Shown: piece by piece, positions 42,866 to 49,840 of the stretch
How the letters are laid out: each line of letters starts with the position of its first letter
Position numbering within the stretch: position 1 is the stretch's first letter
Made by a program: the position numbers and the translations under genes
Notes under the pieces: generated by a model
Told to the model about the DNA's origin: nothing
Database searches by the model: none
What the model saw: only the letters and a program-made list of their open reading frames with translations
Assembly (NCBI RefSeq): GCF_000702945.1
Contig: NZ_JNLE01000003.1
Span: 1 to 64,000 of the forward strand
Length of the DNA: 64,000 bases
Reading direction: 5' to 3'
Source of the DNA: Clostridium sp. KNHs205
Lineage (GTDB): Bacteria > Bacillota > Clostridia > Lachnospirales > Lachnospiraceae

Positions 42866-44149
42866 TTATCCGGTAATCAACGGCTCAAGCTGATTCTTCC
42901 AAATCCATTCCGAGCTGTACCGTGCTCTTGTCATGGTTTTGGCAAAGAGCGACCTGTCTTCCCGCATCAGTTTATAAATCTCGGCCGCATGCTTCTCGTA
43001 ATATGCTTTTTCCGACGGTACATAGGTCTCACTGGTCTGATAGCCGAAATTAACCGCGTCCCATTTCATAAAATACGCGTTTATGGATGTGCCGATTTCG
43101 TTTAAAGCAGGGACAGCTTGGTTGAGCACGATAAAATTGCCGCGGCTGGCGGCCTCAATCGCGGTAAGGGCGAATGTCTCCGAAAGTGAGGGACAAACAA
43201 ACAGGTTGGATAAGGTGAACAGGTCGAGCACGCCCTGACGGGGAAAGCCCTGTGGATATCCATAGTCCGACGTAAAGATCATATTGTCGCCAGACAGCCC
43301 ACATTGTTTTCCGATGGCGCGAACCGCCGCCTTATACACTTCCGGCTCAATGTCCGCGCTGGGGAAGTCGCATAAGACAACCTTGACCGTCCGTTCCGTC
43401 AGCTTGTGCATACAGCCCGCAAAGGCGGCCACCTTGTCAAATTTTTTTGCAAGCGTCAACCTACCTGGATAGACCATCAGCACATCGGGAGAGATTAGGT
43501 CCGTCCGGCTGTGGAGCTCCTGAACTTCCCTGCACAGGGAGCCTGTCAGGGGGATGGAGTTGTATACAACCCTGCACTGGCCTTCCGGCACGTCATACTG
43601 CCTGGCAAGCGCCGGGATTCCCGACGCGGTCGGATAAACAAACAGAGTATTGGGCATGGGAGAAAACCGTCCGCTCATCCCCTCTGGAATATTAAGCGGG
43701 CGGTACACAGGAAAGGAATGGCTGAACGCAAGAAATCGCACTTCACTCAAATTCTTCTGTGCTATGCGCAGAGCGATATTGTATACATAATTCCAACCGG
43801 TGTACAGGATATCATGCAGGATACAGACGTCCACGCCGGAAAGTGCCTTTTCAAAGGCCACCGCGGAAAACTCCGCTTCCTCGTAAAAGGAGTCATGGAG
43901 CTTCTCGTCAATCGTCTTATAATCAAAGAGCCGTATGGGACAACCATTTATTTCATTCGGGATCTTTACCCATTCTATTCGCTCGTCAAGAAAGATTCCG
44001 AATTTTTCAGAATCATCAAAATTCCCGTTCACGATCACCTTTACACCCATCCCGGATCTCAGCAGCATATATAATTGTTCCGCAACCACGTTGACGAGAG
44101 AGTAAGTAGTTGGCAGACTGCTGAACATGGTAAGAATTGCGACATTCAT
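42866..44149 (-). CDS. GT-B fold glycosyltransferase (family 4-like)
   Basis: This 427-residue cytoplasmic enzyme has the N-terminal Rossmann half NVAILTMFSSLPTTYSLVNV, a conserved inner block VLMVYPGRLTLAKKFDKVAA, and the C-terminal nucleotide-sugar motif SETFALTAIEAASRG with the E-x7-E pair. It probably moves a sugar from a nucleotide donor to an acceptor. It lies between the Thr-tailed protein gene (14 bases upstream) and the VWA gene (34 bases downstream) in one operon, so its acceptor may be the Thr-rich tail or other spore-surface proteins. This is inference from context. GGGAGG precedes the ATG. Confidence 0.8.
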   Translation of the reverse strand: MNVAILTMFSSLPTTYSLVNVVAEQLYMLLRSGMGVKVIVNGNFDDSEKFGIFLDERIEWVKIPNEINGCPIRLFDYKTIDEKLHDSFYEEAEFSAVAFEKALSGVDVCILHDILYTGWNYVYNIALRIAQKNLSEVRFLAFSHSFPVYRPLNIPEGMSGRFSPMPNTLFVYPTASGIPALARQYDVPEGQCRVVYNSIPLTGSLCREVQELHSRTDLISPDVLMVYPGRLTLAKKFDKVAAFAGCMHKLTERTVKVVLCDFPSADIEPEVYKAAVRAIGKQCGLSGDNMIFTSDYGYPQGFPRQGVLDLFTLSNLFVCPSLSETFALTAIEAASRGNFIVLNQAVPALNEIGTSINAYFMKWDAVNFGYQTSETYVPSEKAYYEKHAAEIYKLMREDRSLFAKTMTRARYSSEWIWKNQLEPLITG

Positions 44150-44162
44150 GGAACTTCCTCCC

Positions 44163-44501
44163 TTAAAGTACTGTAGTTGTCGTTGTAGTGGAGGTCGTAG
44201 AGGTCGTTGTTGTCGTGGAGGTTGTCGTCGTAGAAGTCAGATCAAACGAAAATAGTTCGAGTTTGGCTTGAAACATCATCTCAAGCCGTGTGATTGTGTT
44301 AACCATGAGCTCGACCGATTTATTTAGCTCAAGTAGTTGGTCAGGTGTCACGCCCTCACTTCCGATAATTGCCTGCATTTTCTCGCCTTCGGCGTTCATG
44401 ATGTGAGACAGAGCAGTCTCCTGTAATGCGATGGATTGTATTAAATCCGTAATAGCCTGTTCCCTTGTTCCGTCGCCTGACGTTATAACGGGCATTCCCA
44501 T
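44163..44501 (-). CDS. Small protein with shared spore module and poly-Thr/Ser tail
   Basis: This 112-residue protein is nearly all module: AITDLIQSIALQETALSHIM, NAEGEKMQAIIGSEGVTPDQ, ELNKSVELMVNTITRLEMMF. It ends in a tail of about 25 residues made almost only of Thr with some Ser. The module matches the ends of the VWA protein and the propeller-like protein. The tail is a natural target for O-glycosylation, and a glycosyltransferase gene follows 14 bases later. The start at 44501 (MGMPVITSG) has AAAGGAG nine bases upstream; an ATG at 44510 touches that site. A sporulation-type -10 lies upstream. It heads the operon. Confidence 0.7.
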   Translation of the reverse strand: MGMPVITSGDGTREQAITDLIQSIALQETALSHIMNAEGEKMQAIIGSEGVTPDQLLELNKSVELMVNTITRLEMMFQAKLELFSFDLTSTTTTSTTTTTSTTSTTTTTTVL

Positions 44502-44551
44502 AAATCTCATCTCCTTTTATATTTAGAAGCCTTAAAGCTTATTTGCCTCTA

Positions 44552-44579
44552 TATTATATGTAGGAGCTCTTTAAATAGT
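44552..44579 (-). promoter_or_regulatory. SigK-like promoter of the Thr-tail/GT/VWA operon
   Basis: On the minus strand AC (44579-44578), 17 bases, CATATAATA (44560-44552), which fits the AC-N16/17-CATAnnnTA form of late mother-cell promoters. It lies about 50 bases before the start at 44501. The opposite strand has the same CATATAATA at 44613-44621 in front of the divergent gene, without a clear -35. Confidence 0.5.
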
Positions 44580-44668
44580 TCATACTGCCCTGTTCCCAAT
44601 ATCCACACTGTGCATATAATAGAAGGGTATAAAATATTTGTGCGCCTATATCGAGGGGGGAGATAGGA

Positions 44669-45700
44669 ATGAACACATTGGTACCGTGCGCTGTACATTC
44701 GCTTCCTACAGACTGCTGCATGAGTTACAAAGGGATGGCATTTGAAGGTTGTTTCTTTTATCTGACCATGCCGAAAAGCTGTACTATTCAAAAGCTTAAT
44801 AAGGATTTCACGCCAGTCGGCTGCGTAAAGGTCTGCAGACCATACAGCACTATCTGTTATGACAGTACGGAAAATTGCTTTTGGGCATCCGTCAATAACA
44901 GCAGCCAGATATTTAAACTTGACCATTGCCTGAATGAGATTGATTACATACAGATTAACCTGTGTGAAGAAGAATGTTCCAAAATTGTGGGACTTTCCTA
45001 CAATTGCGAAAACGATACCCTGCTCATCGTTTTTTCGTCCTTTATCGCAGAGGTCTCAAAGGACGGCTGCGTCGTTCGCAATCTGCAGACATCCTGTGAG
45101 GGACATTACACTGCTGTACTGTCGATTGCTCCATATTATGTTACTGTCCACCTATGCGAACACACACAGACCATATCATTTTTTTCCAACGACGGCTGCC
45201 TGATAAAGAGCTTTTGTTTTCCAATTGTATATGTTATAGAGAGTATTCTGCTTGATTCCTGCCAGAAAAAAGATAATAAGGAGCTTGCTTTTATCATTTT
45301 GGCAACGAAACATTGCCGGTATCCACGGCTGATACAATGTGAAATAGATGCCTGCGATATGGAACTGTGTTGCTGTAATTATGAAATTTGCTGCTTCCCC
45401 TGCGATGAAGAGGATGAAAAGGATAGATGCTCGTGCGATCTGATTGAATCCATCGCGCTGGTGGAAGCTGCCCTGTCCCATATTCTAAACGCGGAGGGGG
45501 AGAAGCTCCAAAGGGCTGTTGAACTCTCGTGCAATGTCTCCGACTTGCTGGAAATTAACAGGACTGTAAATAAGACCCTTATGAATGTCACCCAACTTGA
45601 GCATGTTCTCTACTCAAAGTTGGACACAATAAACTCTCTTTGCCCAAGAATTTGCGCACCAGATAGAGTCAATGAGAAAAAGGTAACGAGTGAATCATAA
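44669..45700 (+). CDS. Cys-rich propeller-like protein with shared C-terminal spore module
   Basis: This 343-residue protein has no signal peptide. Residues 1-245 contain repeated units of about 40 residues with the pattern 'hydrophobic strand, D/S-G-C, strand' (SYKGMAFEGCFFYL, TICYDSTENCFWASV, LSYNCENDTLLIVF, TISFFSNDGCLIKSF), suggesting a small beta-propeller. It is unusually rich in Cys, including CNYEICCFPC. The end carries the shared module CDLIESIALVEAALSHILNA, EGEKLQRAVE, LLEINRTVNKTLMNVTQLEH. The Cys content fits disulphide cross-linking in a spore coat or exosporium. A GGGGGGAG site precedes the ATG. Its stop overlaps that of cotJC by 6 bases, convergently. Confidence 0.65.
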   Translation: MNTLVPCAVHSLPTDCCMSYKGMAFEGCFFYLTMPKSCTIQKLNKDFTPVGCVKVCRPYSTICYDSTENCFWASVNNSSQIFKLDHCLNEIDYIQINLCEEECSKIVGLSYNCENDTLLIVFSSFIAEVSKDGCVVRNLQTSCEGHYTAVLSIAPYYVTVHLCEHTQTISFFSNDGCLIKSFCFPIVYVIESILLDSCQKKDNKELAFIILATKHCRYPRLIQCEIDACDMELCCCNYEICCFPCDEEDEKDRCSCDLIESIALVEAALSHILNAEGEKLQRAVELSCNVSDLLEINRTVNKTLMNVTQLEHVLYSKLDTINSLCPRICAPDRVNEKKVTSES

Positions 45701-46276
45701 ATATCCACTGCTTTTGTATGCTTTTTTATTACTTGATATCGCACGTTTTGTTTCACCAAATCTCTGGAAGTGAACAATTTCTCTTTCCCTTAAAAATCTG
45801 ATGGGATCAATTACATCGGGGTCTTTGATCATACGAAGGATATTGTCATAGGTGGTTCTGGCTTTCTGCTCCGCTGCCATATCCTCATGAAGGTCTGTAA
45901 TCGGATCACCCTTTGACTGGAATACGGTTGCGCTAAAAGGAGTTCCGCTTGCTGCCTGAGGCCAGAGTCCAACGGTGTGGTCAACGAAATAGGTATCAAA
46001 ACCGGAAGCTTTGATTTCTTCTATGGTGAGATTTCTGGTCAGCTGGTGAACGATGGCACAGATAATTTCCATATGTGCCAGCTCTTCTGTTCCGATATCT
46101 GTTAATATTCCCTTTACTTCATTATAAGGCATTACATATCTCTGAGAGAGGTAACGCTGAGATGCTGCCAGCTCGCCGTCCGGACCGCCAAACTGCGTAA
46201 TTATGAACTTTGCAGTTGAAGCATTAGGAGTTTTAATATTTACAGGGTATTGAAGTCTCTTTTCATAAGTCCACAT
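45695..46276 (-). CDS. cotJC: Spore coat protein CotJC (manganese catalase family)
   Basis: This 193-residue ferritin-like protein has YEKRLQYPVNIKTPNAS, QFGGPDGELAASQRYLSQRY, metal-ligand stretches GTEELAHMEI and HEDMAAEQKARTTYD, and REREIVHFQRFGE. CotJC is a manganese-catalase-like component of the spore coat or outer layers in Bacillus and Clostridia and may remove peroxide. I start it at 46276 (MWTYEKRLQY), matching other CotJC proteins; the frame extends to 46303 inside cotJB. It follows cotJB by two bases and ends the cotJABC operon. Confidence 0.92.
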   Translation of the reverse strand: MWTYEKRLQYPVNIKTPNASTAKFIITQFGGPDGELAASQRYLSQRYVMPYNEVKGILTDIGTEELAHMEIICAIVHQLTRNLTIEEIKASGFDTYFVDHTVGLWPQAASGTPFSATVFQSKGDPITDLHEDMAAEQKARTTYDNILRMIKDPDVIDPIRFLREREIVHFQRFGETKRAISSNKKAYKSSGYL

Positions 46277-46278
46277 AA

Positions 46279-46536
46279 TCAGCACTCTCCTTCCCATGGC
46301 CATGGATCATTAATCCAAGTCCACATATTGGAGGGCGCTACATCATAGGCTGATATTGGACCATAACAGTCTCTGTATTCCTCCATGGCTTCTGTTCTAA
46401 TCTGCCTATATATTTGAAAATATTCTAAAGCTTCTTTATCACAAGGGTGAGTATCCAGAAACAGCCTAGCATCATCAAGAGCAAAGCTGGCTTCAGTAAT
46501 AATGCACATCAATTGATCTCTGCTTTTACTCGTCAT
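46279..46536 (-). CDS. cotJB: Spore coat protein CotJB
   Basis: This 85-residue protein has SFALDDARLFLDTHPCDKEA followed by LEYFQIYRQIRTEAMEEY and YGPISAYDVAPSNMWTWIND, ending PWPWEGEC, the family pattern. CotJB is required with CotJA and CotJC for the CotJ layer of the spore. The start at 46536 overlaps the stop of cotJA (ATGA) and has GAGGTGG upstream. The frame extends to 46560 but those residues are not part of the family. Confidence 0.92.
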   Translation of the reverse strand: MTSKSRDQLMCIITEASFALDDARLFLDTHPCDKEALEYFQIYRQIRTEAMEEYRDCYGPISAYDVAPSNMWTWINDPWPWEGEC

Positions 46537-46838
46537 GGTCTGCCACCTCTTCCTCCGCATTTATTACCTGCTGCAAGAAAAGGCAGATCCAATTCCTGAA
46601 AAATTGTACCAACCTGTAAAGCCATTCCTGTATCGTAGATATTTCTCCACTTCTGCATAGGAACATAGGACATTGCCAAAGGCAATTTGTCAAGACATTT
46701 ATCAACACTGCCTATATTGTCACAACCGCCTTTTACAGCTTCCAAAACTGGTGTAACCCCGCAGCCACATTGCTGGTTCTGATTGTAGCCCATGTTTCTG
46801 CCACCGTGAGGGTACATCGGACGTCTGTAGTTATCCAT
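46533..46838 (-). CDS. cotJA: Spore coat protein CotJA
   Basis: This 101-residue protein has a Gly/Asn/Tyr-rich head (MDNYRRPMYPHGGRNMGYNQ, NQQCGCGVTP) followed by the CotJA core LPLAMSYVPMQKWRNIYDTG, MALQVGTIFQELDLPFLA and a basic tail CGGRGGRP. It is the first gene of cotJABC, expressed in the mother cell during sporulation. AAAGGAG precedes the ATG, and a near-perfect SigK-type promoter lies just upstream. The Tyr- and Cys-containing head is longer than in many homologues. Confidence 0.9.
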   Translation of the reverse strand: MDNYRRPMYPHGGRNMGYNQNQQCGCGVTPVLEAVKGGCDNIGSVDKCLDKLPLAMSYVPMQKWRNIYDTGMALQVGTIFQELDLPFLAAGNKCGGRGGRP

Positions 46839-46866
46839 CTGGTAAACTCCTTTATAAGATATATAT

Positions 46867-46893
46867 TATCTTATGAAAGCTACCTGAGTTGGT
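46867..46893 (-). promoter_or_regulatory. SigK/SigE-type promoter of cotJABC
   Basis: On the minus strand AC (46893-46892), exactly 16 bases, CATAAGATA (46875-46867). This is the consensus AC-N16-CATAnnnTA of late mother-cell sigma factors. It lies about 30 bases before the cotJA start. Confidence 0.65.
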
Positions 46894-47078
46894 GACATTT
46901 CTTTGTTATTTACAACACAAATATACCTGTTAAATTAAACTGGAATCTATCGGATTATTCATAACGAACCACAAGCAGCCCTTAGTTATCCTTCTCTTTA
47001 AGTTATAAAACAGACCACTTTAGAACTAAATGATAATGCTTAAATTTATATATTCAAAAAATATCTCCTTCCACCCTC

Positions 47079-47262
47079 TTTACAATTTTCGGATAACGTG
47101 ATATTATGTCACCATAAAACAAGAATTGAAAGGATGGTTTTGATGTCGGTATTATTTGTAAGTGAGGTTCGTGCCAACTAGCACGTAACTGAATATTGGT
47201 AGAGCAAGGATTGATTATGAAACCGGAGCTTCCCTTAAAATATTAAAGAGCTCGGTTTATTT
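47079..47262 (+). ncRNA. Short transcription unit: promoter, 12-codon leader ORF, terminator hairpin
   Basis: TTTACA (47079-47084), a 17-base spacer and TATTAT (47102-47107) form a good vegetative promoter. GAAAGGATGG at about 47128 precedes ATG at 47143, which encodes MSVLFVSEVRAN and a stop (47181). A small hairpin GTGC-CAACTA-GCAC straddles that stop codon (47171-47184). A hairpin AAACCG.AGCT with AGCTCGGTTT ends near 47258. No gene follows closely. It may be a small RNA, a short peptide gene or an orphan attenuator. The stretch 46894-47078 shows nothing. Confidence 0.45.
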
Positions 47263-47447
47263 GTGTTACATGTTTCTTTATCTTTCAGTGCTTACCTTCA
47301 TTACAGAATATACTCATCTGCCATCATTATATAAACAGGAACCATAACAGGTTCTTATCCTTGGTATGCCGCGGGAAATTCCGCCTTTTATACAGCCCTG
47401 ATCAGGACTTTTATAAAAGTAACATATCCATAACTATATAAAGGCTG

Positions 47448-47476
47448 GCGTAGCAGTTTATTGCTACGCTTTTTTT
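47448..47476 (+). terminator. Orphan intrinsic terminator
   Basis: GCGTAGCA pairs with TGCTACGC across GTTTAT and is followed by seven T. No ORF ends just before it, so it may close an RNA transcribed from the region 47263-47447 or read-through from the leader unit. The stretch 47477-47813 before the MutS2-like gene holds no gene. Confidence 0.75.
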
Positions 47477-47813
47477 ATACCCACAGGGAGTTTTTCTGTT
47501 GCTGTGAGTTGAATTTTAGACTATAGAAGCTTAAATACTGTATTTTATGCAAGTATTTATTTACTCAAAGACTATTAATTCAATTTACGGGATTCCTGTG
47601 GGTATTTTTATATAATTATTAAACAGGGTTCTACTTCTTAAATAGGCATGGCAACTGCTGAACCGATATAACATAATTTATGCTTCCGGATAAAAGACAG
47701 ATAGTAATATCTATTTGCAACTGTAAGCGCGGTAAATACCATACAGGCAAACAGTAAGGTTGTATGCTTGTCAATCAAAAAAAGGAAGCCCTGTACTCAG
47801 AAAGGATTATAAC

Positions 47814-49838
47814 ATGTTTGAAAAAACTTCTCATACTTTGGAATTTGATACAATAAAGACGATGCTGAGCGAAAGAGCCGTTTCCGATATTGGAAAACAA
47901 AAGCTGTTGGCTCTCACCCCTTACCTCTCACTCTCAGAGGTCAATGCTAAAATCAAAGAAACTACAGAGGCCAAAGCTATCCTTACGGCTCTTGGAACAC
48001 CTCCCCTTCCCTCCATGAAGGATATCCCACAGCTTCTGGAACTGGCTGCTCTTGGCAGTATGCTGCTGCCGGAACAGTTACTATTTATCTCACAGTTTCT
48101 GACTGCAACCAAACGAGTGAAGACCTATCTGTTAAAGGCTGAATTCCTGCAGACAGAAATTGCCTATTACGGCAACTCCTTTGCAGATCTTTCTTCACTC
48201 ACAGAGGAAATAAGCCGCTGCTTAAGAGGTACCAGGGTAGAAGACGATGCCTCCAAGGAACTAAAGGGAATCAGACGCAAAATGGAACAGATACAGACGG
48301 AAATCAGAACGAAGCTGGAAAATCTGCTTCGAAGCAAAAAAGACTGGTTCTCCGAAAATTATATATCCAATCGAAACGGACATTATGTACTTCCTGTGAA
48401 GAAGGAATACAAGAACCAGATAGGCGGCTCCACCCTGGATGTATCCTCCACCGGCGCCACCTGCTTTATCGTGCCGAATGCAGTGCTTAAACTGGAAGAG
48501 GAATTGTCCTTAAAGAAAATACTGGAGGATAACGAAATAAGACGTATCTTGTATGAACTCACCGGCATGGTAGCAGATGCCGCTGCTGAAATAAATCTGA
48601 ATATGCAGGCAATAGAGACTCTGGACCTCCTGTTTGCCAAAGCAAAGTTAAGCGTGGATATGAAAGGTGTACCTGCACTTATGAACCATGAGAGAAGAAT
48701 TTCTATTGTAAATGGGAGACACCCCTTACTCAATCCGAAGGACTGTGTACCATTAAATTTCTCAATAGGCAACCATATTCAGGGCATTGTAATAACAGGA
48801 CCTAATACAGGCGGTAAGACCGTGTCCTTAAAAACCGTTGGGCTCTTGTCTCTAATGGCACAGAGCGGTCTTCATGTCCCTTGCGAGGAAGCAGAACTAT
48901 GCATGAATAATGGAATTTTCTGCGATATCGGAGATGGCCAGAGTATTACGGAGAACCTCTCCACCTTCTCTTCTCATATTACGAATATCATTCAGATCCT
49001 CCGGCAGTCCGACAATGAAAGCCTGGTGCTTCTGGATGAACTGGGTTCCGGAACAGACCCCGCAGAAGGTATGGGTATTGCTATTGCAATTCTTGAGGAG
49101 CTGCGTGAGAAAAACTGCATCTTTGTTGCTACCACCCATTACCCGGAAGTAAAAGAGTATGCAGCAAGAACCAAAGGCCTGATAAACGCCAGAATGGCTT
49201 TTGACAAGGAAAGCTTAAAACCCTTATATAGACTGGAAATCGGAGAGGCCGGAGAGAGCTGCGCTCTATATATTGCAAGACGACTTGGACTGCCGGAAAA
49301 AATGCTGACAAGAGCTTACCAGGAGGCATATTCCACCTCTGTTTACGGTAAAGCCCAATCCTCCGGACACACAGAATACACAGGCTTTATAAATACCGCT
49401 GCAGGTGAATCAGGCACCACTAATCAATTACCTGACACACTGCCCGAAACAACTGCAGCTTCACCTGAAAGTACTGCATATACACCCCTTCCAAGGGTTC
49501 AGGGTCTGCCCAAAGAGACTTCCGTAAAGAAATCTCCTGCTTCATCGAAATTCACTTTAGGAGACAGTGTAATGGTTTATCCTCAGAAGAAAATAGGTAT
49601 CGTGTTTAAGCCCTCCGACGAAAAAGGTTTTATTGGGGTCCAGCTGCAGAAAAAGAAGGAATTCATCAACCACAAAAGGCTCAAGCTCATCTCCCCTGCT
49701 TCTGAGATGTATCCGCCGGATTACGACTTTTCCATTGTATTTGATTCCGTTGCCAACAGAAAAGCCAGACATCAGATGGATAAGAAACACCAGCCGGGAC
49801 TTGAGATACGGTATCCCTCTGATAAGGAAAGCAGGTAG
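47814..49838 (+). CDS. MutS2-family ATPase lacking the Smr domain
   Basis: This 674-residue DNA-binding ATPase has an N-terminal MutS core (HTLEFDTIKTMLSERAVSD), a clamp region (GSTLDVSSTGATCFIVP), Walker A GPNTGGKT, a Q loop ENLSTFSSHI, Walker B LVLLDELGSGTDPAEG and VATTHYPEVKEYA. Full MutS2 proteins are near 780 residues and end in a Smr nuclease domain. Here the end after about residue 580 is a short beta domain (GDSVMVYPQKKIGIVF) and no Smr motif. MutS2 proteins act on branched DNA or on collided ribosomes; this shorter type is a separate paralogue. The start at 47814 has AAAGGA upstream; an earlier ATG at 47760 has none. Confidence 0.85.
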   Translation: MFEKTSHTLEFDTIKTMLSERAVSDIGKQKLLALTPYLSLSEVNAKIKETTEAKAILTALGTPPLPSMKDIPQLLELAALGSMLLPEQLLFISQFLTATKRVKTYLLKAEFLQTEIAYYGNSFADLSSLTEEISRCLRGTRVEDDASKELKGIRRKMEQIQTEIRTKLENLLRSKKDWFSENYISNRNGHYVLPVKKEYKNQIGGSTLDVSSTGATCFIVPNAVLKLEEELSLKKILEDNEIRRILYELTGMVADAAAEINLNMQAIETLDLLFAKAKLSVDMKGVPALMNHERRISIVNGRHPLLNPKDCVPLNFSIGNHIQGIVITGPNTGGKTVSLKTVGLLSLMAQSGLHVPCEEAELCMNNGIFCDIGDGQSITENLSTFSSHITNIIQILRQSDNESLVLLDELGSGTDPAEGMGIAIAILEELREKNCIFVATTHYPEVKEYAARTKGLINARMAFDKESLKPLYRLEIGEAGESCALYIARRLGLPEKMLTRAYQEAYSTSVYGKAQSSGHTEYTGFINTAAGESGTTNQLPDTLPETTAASPESTAYTPLPRVQGLPKETSVKKSPASSKFTLGDSVMVYPQKKIGIVFKPSDEKGFIGVQLQKKKEFINHKRLKLISPASEMYPPDYDFSIVFDSVANRKARHQMDKKHQPGLEIRYPSDKESR

Positions 49839-49840
49839 CT

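Noticed and set aside
43511-44074. 187-residue plus-strand ORF opposite the glycosyltransferase gene
   Set aside because: It is an antisense shadow of a GC-rich coding frame; the minus-strand frame has clear GT motifs and a ribosome site.
44613-44621. SigK promoter for the propeller-like gene on the plus strand
   Set aside because: The -10 CATATAATA is present, but no AC or other -35 lies at 16-17 bases, so it is not listed as a promoter of its own.
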